Positions 10,166 to 19,686 of a stretch of 64,000 nt of DNA are shown here, one piece after another. A program made the translations under genes and the position numbers. Within the stretch, counting starts at the first letter, position 1, and each line of letters begins with the position of its first letter. Origin of the DNA: Oscillatoriaceae cyanobacterium Prado104 (GTDB taxonomy: Bacteria; Cyanobacteriota; Cyanobacteriia; Cyanobacteriales; Microcoleaceae); the NCBI GenBank assembly GCA_025454405.1, contig JALOON010000051.1, positions 52,846-116,845 on the forward strand. The letters are read 5' to 3'. The notes under the pieces are model-generated. The model did not search any database. It saw only the letters and a list, made by a program, of their open reading frames with translations, and was not told the origin of the DNA.

Positions 10166-12382
10166 ATGAATAAACAGGTAATTATCTGTGTTGATGACGA
10201 GCAAACTGTACTTAGAAGTCTGAAAGCAGAACTGAGAGGATTAATTGGCGGAGATTGCACGATCGAAGTTGCTGAATCGGCGCAAGAAGCTTTAGAGATA
10301 ATAGAAGAGGTACTCGGAATGGGATACGAAGTACCGATCGTGATTTCTGACTATGTAATGCCAAATATGAAAGGAGATGAGCTGTTAAAACAGGTTCATT
10401 TAATCTCTCCTAAAACTGTTAAGGTCATGCTCAGCGGTCAGGCGACTGTTGAAGGAGTTAGCAATGCGGTTAATTATGGTGATTTGTATCGCTATATGGC
10501 TAAACCTTGGCGAAGAGAAGATTTACAAACGACTGTAACTGAAGCAATTTTAAGCTACGTTCAAGACAAGCAACTTGCTGAAAAAAATACAAAAATTCAG
10601 GAAATGAATCGAGAGTTGGAACGCTTAAATCGGGAGCAAACTGAACTGATTGCCACACTTCACGAAAAAGAAAGTCGCTTGACTCAGTTTTTGGAAGCAA
10701 TGCCTGTTGGAGTATCGATCTTAAATGCTGCTGGGGAAGTTTACTATACCAATCAAAAGGCTCAGGAATTGTTGGGTACAGGTGTTGTCGCGAATACTTC
10801 TGCCGCCCAGTTGTCAGAGGTTTATCAAATATACAAATCTGGAACAAATTGCAAGTATCCTGTAGCGGAGTTGCCTGTGATTCGGGCCTTGAATGGCGAA
10901 CGGGTAACGGCTGATGATGTAGAAATTCACCGTGCAGGTAAAGTTACTCCTTTAGAGAATTGGGCGACACCGATTTATGACGGCGATGGCAATATTTCTT
11001 ACGCGATCGTTGCTTTTAATGATATTACCAAAAGAAGGCAGGCAGAAGATGCTCTGTTGCAAGCCGAACAAAAGTACCGCAGCATTTTTGAAAATGCCTT
11101 TGAAGGTATTTTTCAAACTGCGCTAGATGGTAGTTTTATCAGTGTCAATCAAGCTTTAGCGCAAATTTACGGTTATGATTCGCCGGAAGATTTAATAGCA
11201 AATATGACTAATATTCAAGGGCAATTGTATGTCGATCCCATGCGGCGCACCGAGTTTATAGAATTAATGGAAAATTGCGGTGAAGTGTCTGAGTTCGAGT
11301 CAGAAGTTTACCGCAAAGATGGCAGTACGGTTTGGATTAGCGAAAGCGCGCGGGCAGTTTTCGATGCGCACGATCGAGTAACTTACTATCAAGGTTTTGT
11401 TGAGGATATTACCGATCGCAAATTAGCAGAAACCGAGCGGATTAATTTTACTACTGAATTGTTCCGGCTCAATCAAGCTTTTTCGCGATTTGTACCGCGC
11501 CAGTTTTTGCAGATTTTGGATAAAAAAAGTATAGTTGACGTGCAGTTAGGCGACCAAGTGCAGCAGGAAATGTCGATTTTATTTTCTGATATCCGCAACT
11601 TCACCGCCCTGAGCGAAACTATGACTCCGACAGATAATTTTAAATTTATTAATTCGTTTTTGTCGCGGATGGAACCGGCAATTATTGAGAATCAAGGTTT
11701 TATTGATAAATACATTGGAGATGGAATTATGGCTTTGTTTGGCGGGCGGGGGTCAAACTTGGATGGCGCTAATCTGCCATTGGATTTTGTCACTCGGGGA
11801 AGTGCAGACGATGCTGTGAAAGCGGGAATTGCGATGCAAAAAAACCTGATCGAGTACAACCAACACCGCTTTAACTCGGGTTATCCTCCTATTAAAATAG
11901 GCATTGGCATTAATACTGGTACTTTGATGTTGGGAACTGTTGGCGGGCAAAATCGGATGGACGGAACGGTGATTAGCGATGCGGTGAATTTGGCTTCGCG
12001 GGTGGAAGCTTTGACTAAATATTATGGGGTTTCGATGTTAATTACTCACGCAACTTTTGTAGATTTAAACGAGCCTGTATTTGCGATGCGCCCGATCGAT
12101 CGCGTGCAGGTTAAGGGCAAATCTACATTTGTCATGGTTTACGAAGTTTTTGAGGCAGACCTGCCGGAGGTTAGAGACAGAAAGTTGGCAACTGCTAGCA
12201 TATTTTTGACAGCATTGCATCAGTATATGTCGGGAAAATTTGGGGAAGCGGCCCAACTTTTTGCTGAATGTTTGCAGAGCAATCCGCTGGATAGTGTCGC
12301 TCAAATCTATTTGCAGCGCTGCGAAAACCAACAAGAACGATCGCCCGTTTTGAGTCACGGAAGCGATATTTCTCATTTATAA
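10166..12382 (+). CDS. Receiver-PAS-PAS class III adenylate cyclase
   Basis: 738 residues. Receiver domain at residues 1-125 (VIICVDDEQ, acceptor Asp in ISDYVMPNMKG). Then a coiled coil, a first PAS with PAC-like end (~170-290), a second PAS (~300-420), and a class III nucleotide cyclase catalytic domain (~465-670). Both metal Asp residues are present (FSDIRNFT and DKYIGDGIMALFG). The Lys in DKYIGD and the Thr in DGTVISDAVNLASR match the Lys/Thr pattern of cyanobacterial CyaC, so cAMP is the expected product. Transition-state Asn and Arg are present in VNLASR. The C-terminus resembles a single TPR-like hairpin. It may be switched by phosphorylation from the preceding hybrid kinase; this is inference from position. 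Confidence 0.92.
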   Translation: MNKQVIICVDDEQTVLRSLKAELRGLIGGDCTIEVAESAQEALEIIEEVLGMGYEVPIVISDYVMPNMKGDELLKQVHLISPKTVKVMLSGQATVEGVSNAVNYGDLYRYMAKPWRREDLQTTVTEAILSYVQDKQLAEKNTKIQEMNRELERLNREQTELIATLHEKESRLTQFLEAMPVGVSILNAAGEVYYTNQKAQELLGTGVVANTSAAQLSEVYQIYKSGTNCKYPVAELPVIRALNGERVTADDVEIHRAGKVTPLENWATPIYDGDGNISYAIVAFNDITKRRQAEDALLQAEQKYRSIFENAFEGIFQTALDGSFISVNQALAQIYGYDSPEDLIANMTNIQGQLYVDPMRRTEFIELMENCGEVSEFESEVYRKDGSTVWISESARAVFDAHDRVTYYQGFVEDITDRKLAETERINFTTELFRLNQAFSRFVPRQFLQILDKKSIVDVQLGDQVQQEMSILFSDIRNFTALSETMTPTDNFKFINSFLSRMEPAIIENQGFIDKYIGDGIMALFGGRGSNLDGANLPLDFVTRGSADDAVKAGIAMQKNLIEYNQHRFNSGYPPIKIGIGINTGTLMLGTVGGQNRMDGTVISDAVNLASRVEALTKYYGVSMLITHATFVDLNEPVFAMRPIDRVQVKGKSTFVMVYEVFEADLPEVRDRKLATASIFLTALHQYMSGKFGEAAQLFAECLQSNPLDSVAQIYLQRCENQQERSPVLSHGSDISHL

Positions 12383-12625
12383 TCAGTTGTTGCGCGGATT
12401 GCGAAAACTATTCTCCAATTTAAAATCTCACTTTAAAATGCCCCATTTAAAATTTCAAATCGATCGCCAGTTTTGAGTTAAATCAAAGCTTTCTCACTTA
12501 TAATAAGTTATCAAACAGCGTTCGAGAACCAATCCCATCGTTAGAGCGACAATTATAAAATTTTTCTGACAATTTTATTTTCGATCGATTTATCATGGTA
12601 CGAGCAATTCCCAATCTCAAGTCGC

Positions 12626-13216
12626 ATGATTACTCAAAAACAGGCCGCTAAACCCAGAGTTAATTCTGCCTTCAAACAACTGATGTCCGTGCACTGGATA
12701 ATGTCAGCTTGCTATTTAGTGCTGTTTGTTGTCGGTACGTTCATGGCTCAATTGCCGAGAGAATTTCCGATGCGAAACGAACTTTACGACTTCCACAAAT
12801 CTGTGGGCGTGCTGGCGATGGCTTTGCTGACTTGGCGCATTTTAGTGCTGCTGCGAGTGTGGTGGAAAAAGTATACAAAACGCTGGCCGAAGTTTACGAA
12901 ACAATGGTATCAAACCTTTGCCTTGCACGCGAGTTTGTACTTTTTTATGTGGGCGGTTCCGGTTGCTGGCTTCTTGTTATCCAACTCTTTCCGAACTAAC
13001 AACGTGAAATTTTTCGGGATTGTTTTGCCGGATATGTTTCCCCAAAATTCCGCAATGGTTGAGGTGGGAAGGAGCATGCATTTTTGGCTGTCTTACACGT
13101 TTTTAGCCTTTGTAATTTTGCATATTTTAGCTCAGAAGAAAGTGGTGAGAGCTAATTGGCGCAGGCTGACAAATTTTGTGCAAACTCGGTTTGCACAATC
13201 TTCAAAAGTTGGATGA
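12626..13216 (+). CDS. Cytochrome b561-type di-heme membrane protein
   Basis: 196 residues with four hydrophobic segments (around 20-40, 55-77, 97-117 and 150-170). Histidines positioned for two b hemes occur in SVHWIM, YDFHKS, FALHAS, SMHFWL and VILHIL. This is the bacterial CybB/cytochrome b561 fold, which moves electrons across the membrane, often between quinol and a periplasmic acceptor. The physiological partner is not evident: neighbours are a cyclase upstream and a small membrane peptide on the other strand. It is followed directly by a palindromic repeat that could terminate transcription. Confidence 0.88.
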   Translation: MITQKQAAKPRVNSAFKQLMSVHWIMSACYLVLFVVGTFMAQLPREFPMRNELYDFHKSVGVLAMALLTWRILVLLRVWWKKYTKRWPKFTKQWYQTFALHASLYFFMWAVPVAGFLLSNSFRTNNVKFFGIVLPDMFPQNSAMVEVGRSMHFWLSYTFLAFVILHILAQKKVVRANWRRLTNFVQTRFAQSSKVG

Positions 13217-13243
13217 ATTTGCAATCTAATATACGGATCGAGC

Positions 13244-13287
13244 GTGCGGACTTTAGTCCGCTCTTTTTTGCGGACTAAAGTCCGCAC
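13244..13287. repeat. GGACTTTAGTCC palindromic repeat, possible terminator
   Basis: The arms GTGCGGACTTTAGTCCGC and GCGGACTAAAGTCCGCAC pair over 18 bases around a T-rich loop. The same family occurs at 31684-31734, 40491-40534, 50244-50264 and 61034-61084, usually just after or between genes. Confidence 0.75.
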
Positions 13288-13358
13288 TACGAACTAATCT
13301 TACTGCGGTCGATCGGCTGGACGCGATATTAGAGGTCAAATAGTAGAATATTCAACGA

Positions 13359-13454
13359 TCAACCTCCGGCGGCAAAAGCACTCATAACTGCGATCGACAA
13401 AGCCAAACCGGGCAACAACAGCAATCCCAACATTAAAGCATCGTGCGCGCTCAT
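13359..13454 (-). CDS. 31-residue single-pass membrane peptide
   Basis: The ATG at 13454 is preceded by AAGGAG with a 7-base spacer, stronger than most ribosome-binding sites in this window. The product starts MSAHDALMLG, has one hydrophobic helix (about residues 7-28) with a central Pro-Gly kink, and ends AAGG. Size and shape resemble small thylakoid subunits (Psb, Pet, Psa, Ndh), but I could not match it to a named one. It lies alone between cytochrome b561 and the LRR gene. A longer in-frame reading from 13547 lacks such a site. Confidence 0.55.
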   Translation of the reverse strand: MSAHDALMLGLLLLPGLALSIAVMSAFAAGG

Positions 13455-13543
13455 CAATTTACTCCTTATACTGGCGATCGATACTTTATTGTAGCAACCG
13501 AAATCTATCGCAGAGCTTAATTTAATACTTAAGGCATAGGCAC

Positions 13544-14557
13544 TCAAAATTTACATACCGATTCGGGACTTACAGGGCAAATTTTATCGGTAATAGGATT
13601 GCCTCGGAGGTCGAGATATGTTAGCTTTTGGAGCGATCGCAACGAGCTGATATCAGAGATTTGATTGTTGTACAAATCCAGTAAAAGTAAGTTAGTCAGA
13701 GATTGCAGCGGGCTGCTATCCGCGATCGGATTGTTGAACAGATAAAGTTGAGTTAATTTAGTTAGCGAGCCCAGCGGGCTGATGTCAGATATTTGATTGT
13801 TGCCGAGGTTGAGTTCGACTAGCTCTGTCAGAGGTTCCAAAGCACTAACATCCGATATTTTATTTTGAAATAAAACCAATTTATTCAGCTTTGTCAAGGA
13901 TTTTATCGGACTGATATTCCCTATTTCATTGCCAAATAAAAATAGGGTTTGGAGATTTTTTAAGTTAGCTAGCGGACTGATATCGGATATTTTATTATCG
14001 TAAAGATAGAGAGTAGTTAACTCCGTCAAACTTCCCAGAGCCTCAATATTAGAAATCTGATTTTTGTACAGAATTAAAGCGTTTAATTTAGTGAGATTTT
14101 TCAGGACACCGATGTCAGAGATTTTGTTATCAAACAAAACAAGTACCTCAAGGTCGGTCAGGCTGGCGAGGGGGCTGATGTCTGAGATTTGATTGGTATC
14201 GAGGACGAGTTGTTTGAGATTTTTGATAGCTGACAGCGGAGCGAGATCGGAGATTTGATTGACATCCAAAACCAGAGTATTCAGATTAGTTAAAGATTGC
14301 AGAGGAGCGAGGTCAGATATTTGATTGCTGTCAAGGATCAGAGAAGTAAGTTGAGTAAAAGATGAGAGGGGAGCGAGATCGGTAATTTGAGAACGTTTGA
14401 GATTGAGTTCTGTGATGCTAGAAAGCAATTTGTTAGCCCGATCGCACTCAGGACTCTCAGATACTTGCAGTAGAATTTCTACAGTATGTTTTGCACCAGC
14501 AGAAATATTTTCTTTTTGCGAGCACCAATCGGTAAAATTATTGTAATTTGTTGGCAT
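13544..14557 (-). CDS. Leucine-rich-repeat protein, SDS22/internalin-like
   Basis: 337 residues. After an N-terminal segment (~45 residues, with the pattern TDWCSQKENI) there are about twelve 22-residue repeats of the type LTxLxxLxLxxNQISDISPL, the consensus of SDS22/internalin-type LRRs. The C-terminal cap ends in GNPITDKICPVSPESVC. There is no signal peptide or membrane segment, so it is likely cytosolic and acts by binding a protein partner. The repeats are complete and in frame. Function unknown. Confidence 0.85.
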   Translation of the reverse strand: MPTNYNNFTDWCSQKENISAGAKHTVEILLQVSESPECDRANKLLSSITELNLKRSQITDLAPLSSFTQLTSLILDSNQISDLAPLQSLTNLNTLVLDVNQISDLAPLSAIKNLKQLVLDTNQISDISPLASLTDLEVLVLFDNKISDIGVLKNLTKLNALILYKNQISNIEALGSLTELTTLYLYDNKISDISPLANLKNLQTLFLFGNEIGNISPIKSLTKLNKLVLFQNKISDVSALEPLTELVELNLGNNQISDISPLGSLTKLTQLYLFNNPIADSSPLQSLTNLLLLDLYNNQISDISSLRSLQKLTYLDLRGNPITDKICPVSPESVCKF

Positions 14558-14724
14558 AGGCTGTGTTGTGTCTTGGTTCGATCGCCCCTACAAGAATTAT
14601 AGTCACAAGTTGCAACCAACAAATAGGGACGCAACAAAGTTGTGTCCCTCATGAATACAGATAATGCGAGCTACCCACCACCAATCCGGAGTACCGTTAT
14701 CGCGGGGAACTGACACCGATATAG

Positions 14725-15141
14725 TTAAATGATTCCCGGGCCTTTCCCGCGGGTATCTGTTTCCATTGTCAGTTCTCCTTGCTCGTCTTTTTGCTCTTTG
14801 AGTTCCGCCAGCAATCGAGCGCGTTCTCTGGCTTCAGCTTCTTCTTTTTCCCTCAAATCGCCCGGTTCGTTGATGTACATTTCTGGTTCGATCGCATAGT
14901 TGTTGACTAGACCTTCTTTATCTACTGTATAGCCATCTGTGGTGCGAATGCTTTCGTTATCGGTTTGGTCGTCTGTTTTTGCACTTTTCTGTTCTTCTTC
15001 TGTAATTGGGTGCAGGAAGTTGGCACCTTCCCGTTCTTGCCGCGCTGCTGTCTCGGCAGGAGTAATACCCCTGTCGTAATGGGGAGCTTCCATATTAGCT
15101 TCGATTTGTTCGTCTGCTGGTGTTGATTTGCTAGTCGTCAT
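14725..15141 (-). CDS. Acidic, disordered hypothetical protein
   Basis: 138 residues, very rich in Glu, Asp, Lys and Thr, with no hydrophobic segment; a highly charged helical stretch lies around residues 95-120 (REKEEAEARERARLLAELKE). Short motifs such as YDRGITPAETAARQEREG and GLVNNYAIEPEMYINEPGD look conserved rather than random. It has its own ATG start. Function unknown; a stress- or structure-related disordered protein is possible but unproven. Confidence 0.65.
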   Translation of the reverse strand: MTTSKSTPADEQIEANMEAPHYDRGITPAETAARQEREGANFLHPITEEEQKSAKTDDQTDNESIRTTDGYTVDKEGLVNNYAIEPEMYINEPGDLREKEEAEARERARLLAELKEQKDEQGELTMETDTRGKGPGII

Positions 15142-15566
15142 GGCTTATTCCTGAGTTGTTTTTTCAAAAAGATTCTTTGACTTAATGATTCCAGATTAAA
15201 CCTCAGTTAGCTCGATATTAAACTATCTTTGGTTATAGTTTGCTGATAATTGCTGTAGTTGGAAATACATTTATTGTCTCTTCCTTTAGACTGATAATTT
15301 TCCTTCGCTCGCGCACATTTCACAGCCTGTCACTATTTGAGATCCCTCTAAAGAGAGAGGATAAGTAATAGAAATATTTTAAAGAGTTTTGAATTTTTCG
15401 GGAATTTTGAGTTTTTCGGGAGTTTTGAGTTGAAAGAGAGTTGTGAATGTTGAGTTTTGAGTTTTGAGTTAAATAAAGTTCACGCATTCACTCACTCAAA
15501 AACTTAAAACTATGATTCATTAACAACTAAAAAGTAAAAACTTATAACTCATAACTCCCGAAAAAT
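15142..15566. repeat. Intergenic region with GAGTTTTGAGTT heptamer repeats
   Basis: From about 15380 to 15560 the sequence is built from TTTTGAGTT units, followed by complementary AACTCAAAA-type units, so it can fold back on itself. The family recurs at 19345-19600, 29654-29920 and 34020-34085. No gene is visible. Confidence 0.7.
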
Positions 15567-16340
15567 TTATGTTTCTTTGAAAAAACGGATAATGTCGCGA
15601 ACGCGATCGAGAAATTGTCCGTCAGCGCTAAATTGCGCGATCGCGCTTTCTGCATTTCTTGCCAGTGTCACGTGTTCTGCTTGATTGGTCGATCGCAAGT
15701 TTTCTAGAGATGCGGCTAAATTAGTTAATTGAATCTCGATCGCTTCGCGCTGCCGCTTTTGAACAGCAGCCCAAGAAGTAGGCTCTGCGACATTTAATCG
15801 ATCTGCCAAATTTTGCACGGTAGATTCTAACCGTGCAAAACGAGCGCGGAGTTCTAAAATATCTTCGCGCGGGTGCAAAAATTCGCTGCGAATTGCGATC
15901 AATCGGGAGGCTAAATATTGATAACCTCTGATAGCCGGACGCAGTAAAGTTAACAACAGTGCTGCACCGGAACTGAGGTAGCCAATGGAACTAATGCCGG
16001 TGGCTGCTAAGGCGTAAAGGACGATCGCGCTTAACAGGTGAAGTCCGACTGCCACCCAGAGAGAACGGCTGGCTAATACTGTAACGTATTGAAGTTGTTC
16101 GCGATCGACCGCAATATTTTTTTTAGTAGATTCTGCACCTTGCGCTAAAACTTCTTTCGCTTCAAAATGAATGTCCCAAGGAACTGTAACTATCAACAAC
16201 AACCATTCAAAAATAGCAATAGCAATTACCCAATCGATGAAGCTGCCAGAGGGAATGTGCAACCATTGCAGGACAGCAAAAACTAAAAGTAAAAATATGC
16301 CTGTAACGGTACCGAAACCTGCGAAAGAGTAATAATACAT
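15567..16340 (-). CDS. Four-TM membrane protein with C-terminal coiled coil
   Basis: 257 residues from the ATG at 16340 (MYYYSFAGFGTVTG), chosen because AAGG lies 8 bases upstream; a GTG at 16412 would extend it by 24 residues without a visible ribosome-binding sequence. Two hydrophobic segments near the start and two more around residues 100-145 frame a cytosolic loop. The C-terminal third is a charged coiled coil (ILELRARFARLESTVQNLAD and following). No catalytic motif. Function unknown. Confidence 0.65.
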   Translation of the reverse strand: MYYYSFAGFGTVTGIFLLLVFAVLQWLHIPSGSFIDWVIAIAIFEWLLLIVTVPWDIHFEAKEVLAQGAESTKKNIAVDREQLQYVTVLASRSLWVAVGLHLLSAIVLYALAATGISSIGYLSSGAALLLTLLRPAIRGYQYLASRLIAIRSEFLHPREDILELRARFARLESTVQNLADRLNVAEPTSWAAVQKRQREAIEIQLTNLAASLENLRSTNQAEHVTLARNAESAIAQFSADGQFLDRVRDIIRFFKET

Positions 16341-16795
16341 GGTGAGTACCTTTGCGAAATGTTGTTTAAATTGTCCGTACCTTTGCCGGAAATTGGGAAC
16401 AATCTGTGACACTTAGGCAAGTTTCATATTCAACCGGACTTGCAGCCCTTGCGATCGGCTTATTTGCATCTAAAAATCGCGTGACAGTTAAGAAAGCATC
16501 ACATCAAACGGAATTTACTGTCATTTAGATTATCATCAATTGGCTGTTGCTGTTTTTGCGATATCCGATATATCTGACATCTTTTACCATTCTCAACAAG
16601 CCAGCAAGAAACCGGGTTGCTGACAAAGATTTTGCATACAAGCCAATATTTATCGCCAGAAACCCGCTTTCTGAAATGGTGCGGACTTCACATACCTGAA
16701 AAATGCTGTAATTACCAACAGCACCTCATGTTACCCAGCTCGTGCTATAATCGGTCAAATCAATTTCGAGAAACCTAGCCTAGTTTAATAGGTTT
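16341..16795 (+). other. Intergenic region with a -10 box for the DUF3455 gene
   Basis: Contains a degenerate copy of the GAAACCGGGTT/AAACCCGCTTTC inverted repeat (about 16610-16675). A consensus TATAAT sits at 16746-16751, 44 bases before the downstream start codon. No matching -35 is obvious. No gene is seen. Confidence 0.45.
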
Positions 16796-17446
16796 ATGGA
16801 GCGATGGAAAATGCCTAAAAAATTACAGTTAGCGGTGCTGGCTTTAGCAACAATTAGTTTTCAGACAGCCAATGCCGCCACCGTTGAAGTATTACCTGCA
16901 AAGCAAACATTGCAGCCAACATTGCAGCCAACATTGCCAGCTATTCCAGTGGCGCAGAATCGCTCTCCAAGCAATACCTACGAAAAGCTTCCTGATTTTC
17001 CGGAAAAATTAAAAGTTCCTGCGGGTAATGCTTTAATTCTCAAAACGCCTGCGAAAGGCGTGCAAATTTACGTCTGTCAACCCACAGCTAACGATAGCAG
17101 TAAGTTGGAATGGACTTTGAAAGCACCGGAAGCTACTTTGTTGAACGAAACTGGTGCTGTAATTGGCAAACATTACGGCGGACCAACTTGGGAACATCAA
17201 GATGGAAGTAAAGTCGTTGGCGAAGTAAAAGAACGTGTAGATTCACCGGATGCCAGTGCCATTCCTTTGTTGCTGTTAAGCGCTAAATCGAATCAGGGCA
17301 ACGGCTTATTTAGCAAGGTGACTTACCTGCAGCGCGTGAATACGAAGGGGGGTAAAGCTCCTAATACCGGGTGTGATAGTTCCAAAACTAATAGCACTAT
17401 TCGCGTTGATTACACAGCGGATTACTATTACTACAGCGCTCAATAA
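16796..17446 (+). CDS. DUF3455 secreted protein
   Basis: 216 residues. A short signal peptide is visible (LQLAVLALATISFQTANA, cleavage near residue 28), then a Gln/Pro-rich spacer containing a small LQPT repeat. The mature domain has the DUF3455 landmarks in order: VPAGNALILKTPAKGVQIYVC, WTLKAPEATL, GKHYGGPTWEHQDGS, IPLLLLSAKS, VTYLQRVNTKGGKAP and a C-terminal VDYTADYYYY. Probably periplasmic or extracellular; the family has no established function. ATG 16811 (MPKKLQL) is an equally plausible start. Confidence 0.85.
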   Translation: MERWKMPKKLQLAVLALATISFQTANAATVEVLPAKQTLQPTLQPTLPAIPVAQNRSPSNTYEKLPDFPEKLKVPAGNALILKTPAKGVQIYVCQPTANDSSKLEWTLKAPEATLLNETGAVIGKHYGGPTWEHQDGSKVVGEVKERVDSPDASAIPLLLLSAKSNQGNGLFSKVTYLQRVNTKGGKAPNTGCDSSKTNSTIRVDYTADYYYYSAQ

Positions 17447-17470
17447 CTCGATCGAATTCAAAGATTTGAT

Positions 17471-17519
17471 AATTTGCAGTTGGACTGTCTTGATTAAAGC
17501 ATAGCTGCAAATTTTTTAT
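17471..17519 (+). terminator. Possible terminator after the DUF3455 gene
   Basis: AATTTGCAG (17471-17479) pairs with CTGCAAATT (17505-17513), followed by a short T-run. The loop is long (25 bases), so the assignment is tentative. Confidence 0.4.
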
Positions 17520-17886
17520 GCGATCGGCTCGATCGAGCTGAGTATCCCGCCCATCAAGCAGGTACAGCCTTGAAATTGAGGGACACTGCCGAAAGGTTTC
17601 TCAAATCAGTTAAGTATTGATTAATTCTTTTTTTTATTGCATTTTACTGCCTCTGTGACAGGAAAGCTCGATCGTAAAGACCAGCTCGATCGCCTGTAGC
17701 TGAGATACACTAATTTGGAGACCGATGGTGCGTTTTATCGATTGCCCTAGCGCAACGGAGACGCCGGTACAGCAGCCAGCTAGCAGCCGCAGCACAATAG
17801 CTGTCAAAATTAAACATTCCCCGTCCACTTTCCCTGAATTGCACGTCTAGCATCTAAAATCAAAAGTCAGCAGCAAGGATAAACCG

Positions 17887-18585
17887 ATGGCAAACTCAAC
17901 TCTTGGCCTGGAAAATCAACTTTACCACTATCTGTTATCTATTTCTCTGCGAGAACCGGATATTCTCGCTTCACTGCGAGCAGAAACTGCCGAGCACCCG
18001 ATGCCTGCAATGCAAATCGCTCCCGAACAAGGTCAGTTTATGGAGATGCTGGTGCAGCTTATGGGAGCGACAAAAACCCTAGAAATTGGCGTTTTTACTG
18101 GCTACAGTTCGCTGTGCGTGGCTTTAGCACTGCCTTCAAACGGTCAAATTGTTGCTTGCGATGTCAGCGAGGAGTATACTGCGATCGCGCGCCGCTATTG
18201 GGAACTTGCGGGTGTTGCACATAAGATTTCTTTGAATGTGGGGCCGGCAATTAATATCCTGGAAAAATTAATAGCAGAAGGGCAAGCAGGAACCTTTGAT
18301 TTTGTCTTCATTGATGCCGATAAAGAAAATTATGAGGCTTATTTCGAGCGATCGTTGCAACTCGTGCGCAATGGAGGTTTAATCGTAATTAATAATGTTC
18401 TGTGGTCGGGACGGGTAGCAGATCCTAAAGTGCAAGATGAAAGTACCCTAGCTATCCGCAATTTTAACGACAAGTTGCGCAACGATCCGCGAATTACTCT
18501 TAGCGTTGTTCCTATTGGCGACGGGCTGACTTTGGCATTAAAACGCCGCTGGGCTACTTTGATGCAGCCTGAAGAACAGAATTAA
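17887..18585 (+). CDS. Class I SAM-dependent O-methyltransferase, caffeoyl-CoA OMT-like
   Basis: 232 residues. The SAM-binding glycine loop is LEIGVFTGYSSLCVAL; the metal-binding FVFIDADKENY and the following NNVLWSGRVADP match cation-dependent plant-type O-methyltransferases and the cyanobacterial SynOMT group, which methylate catechol-like phenolics. A ribosome-binding sequence, AAGGA, precedes the ATG. Substrate unknown. It is followed by an AAACCGGGTTTTT palindrome and then queE, apparently not in one operon. Confidence 0.9.
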   Translation: MANSTLGLENQLYHYLLSISLREPDILASLRAETAEHPMPAMQIAPEQGQFMEMLVQLMGATKTLEIGVFTGYSSLCVALALPSNGQIVACDVSEEYTAIARRYWELAGVAHKISLNVGPAINILEKLIAEGQAGTFDFVFIDADKENYEAYFERSLQLVRNGGLIVINNVLWSGRVADPKVQDESTLAIRNFNDKLRNDPRITLSVVPIGDGLTLALKRRWATLMQPEEQN

Positions 18586-18620
18586 ATAACTTAAGTGGCT
18601 GCGAGAGCCATTAAGCTCGA

Positions 18621-18684
18621 AGAAACCGGGTTTTTATCTGTATTGAAGGCTGCGATACAGTATTTTCGCAAAAACCCGGTTTCT
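18621..18684. repeat. AGAAACCGGGTTTTT inverted repeat
   Basis: Perfect 15-base arms AGAAACCGGGTTTTT (18621-18635) and AAAAACCCGGTTTCT (18670-18684). The same arms occur at 36423-36487 and 60926-60958, with diverged copies around 26030 and 26295. Placement after genes suggests a terminator-like role. Confidence 0.8.
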
Positions 18685-18711
18685 GCTATTGTTAATTAGT
18701 TTGAAACGAAG

Positions 18712-19344
18712 ATGGTGGAATCGAACTTACAAATAAAATTGCCAATCCACGAAACTTTTCAAAATACAGTTCAAGGCGAGGGCTTTTGGACGGGCGCTTT
18801 AGCTGATTTTATCAGATTGGCAGGCTGTCCCGTGCGCTGTCCTTGGTGCGATACGGGCTATGCAAATGGCGGTAAGGGTTTGCCATCAATGGAAAGATCG
18901 ATCGGGCAATTGCTAGCCGAATTGCAGTCTCCGAGAACGGTAATTACTGGCGGCGAACCTTTCATTCACTCTAATTTGCCTGAGTTAGTTCGGGCATTGT
19001 TAGATGCTGGCAAGCAGGTGAGTATTGAAACTTCTGGCTCGTACTGGCAAGATGTTTCGCCCGCTTGCTGGATTACACTTTCTCCTAAAGCACACGTTAA
19101 TTATAAGTATCCGGTGCCAGAGATTTTTTGGCGGAGGGCTAATGAAATTAAGTTGGTAATTAGCACTGGAGAAGAAGTAAATTTTTACAGCAAGTATTTG
19201 CAGGATATCGCACATATCCCGATTTTTTTACAGCCGGAATGGAGCGTCAAAGAACGCGCCTTGCCGATAATTATGGAGTTGTTAAAACGGCATCCGAGTT
19301 ACAGGATGTCTTTGCAAACTCACAAGTTTATTGGAGTGCAATAA
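18712..19344 (+). CDS. queE: 7-carboxy-7-deazaguanine synthase (radical SAM)
   Basis: 210 residues. It converts 6-carboxytetrahydropterin to 7-carboxy-7-deazaguanine in queuosine (preQ0) synthesis. The N-terminus has the family signature HETFQNTVQGEGFWTG, and the cluster-binding cysteines are Cys39, Cys43 and Cys46 in CPVRCPWC, the CxxxCxxC spacing typical of radical SAM enzymes. The GGE motif (VITGGEPF) and FLQPEW near the C-terminus are present. No other que genes are adjacent. Confidence 0.92.
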   Translation: MVESNLQIKLPIHETFQNTVQGEGFWTGALADFIRLAGCPVRCPWCDTGYANGGKGLPSMERSIGQLLAELQSPRTVITGGEPFIHSNLPELVRALLDAGKQVSIETSGSYWQDVSPACWITLSPKAHVNYKYPVPEIFWRRANEIKLVISTGEEVNFYSKYLQDIAHIPIFLQPEWSVKERALPIIMELLKRHPSYRMSLQTHKFIGVQ

Positions 19345-19686
19345 GGGGAAGTTCTGAGTTTTAAGTTTTGAGTTTTGAATTAAGAACTGTCTTTAACTCA
19401 AAACTCAAAATTCAAAACTCAAAACTCCCAAACAACTCAAAACTCCTTACCAACTGTCTTTAACTCAAAACTCAAAACTCAAAACTCCCGAACAACTCAA
19501 AACTCCCGAACAACTCAAAACTCAAAACTCCCGAACAACTCAAAACTCCTTACCAACTGTCTTTAACTCAAAACTCAAAATTCAAAACTCAAAACTCCTT
19601 ACCAACCGTCAACTATTCTTGAGTTTGGATGCCAGCTATTCCAAATGCAGCGCTAAGATAGTTAAGCACTGTTTTGCAATAATCTC
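19345..19686. repeat. AACTCAAAACTC short tandem repeat array
   Basis: Bases 19345-19600 are almost entirely AACTCAAAACTC-type heptamers, broken by CCGAACAACTC and CCTTACCAACTGTCTTTAACTC modules that recur four times or more. It is non-coding. The last ~70 bases before uvrA hold its promoter region; no clear boxes. Confidence 0.85.
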
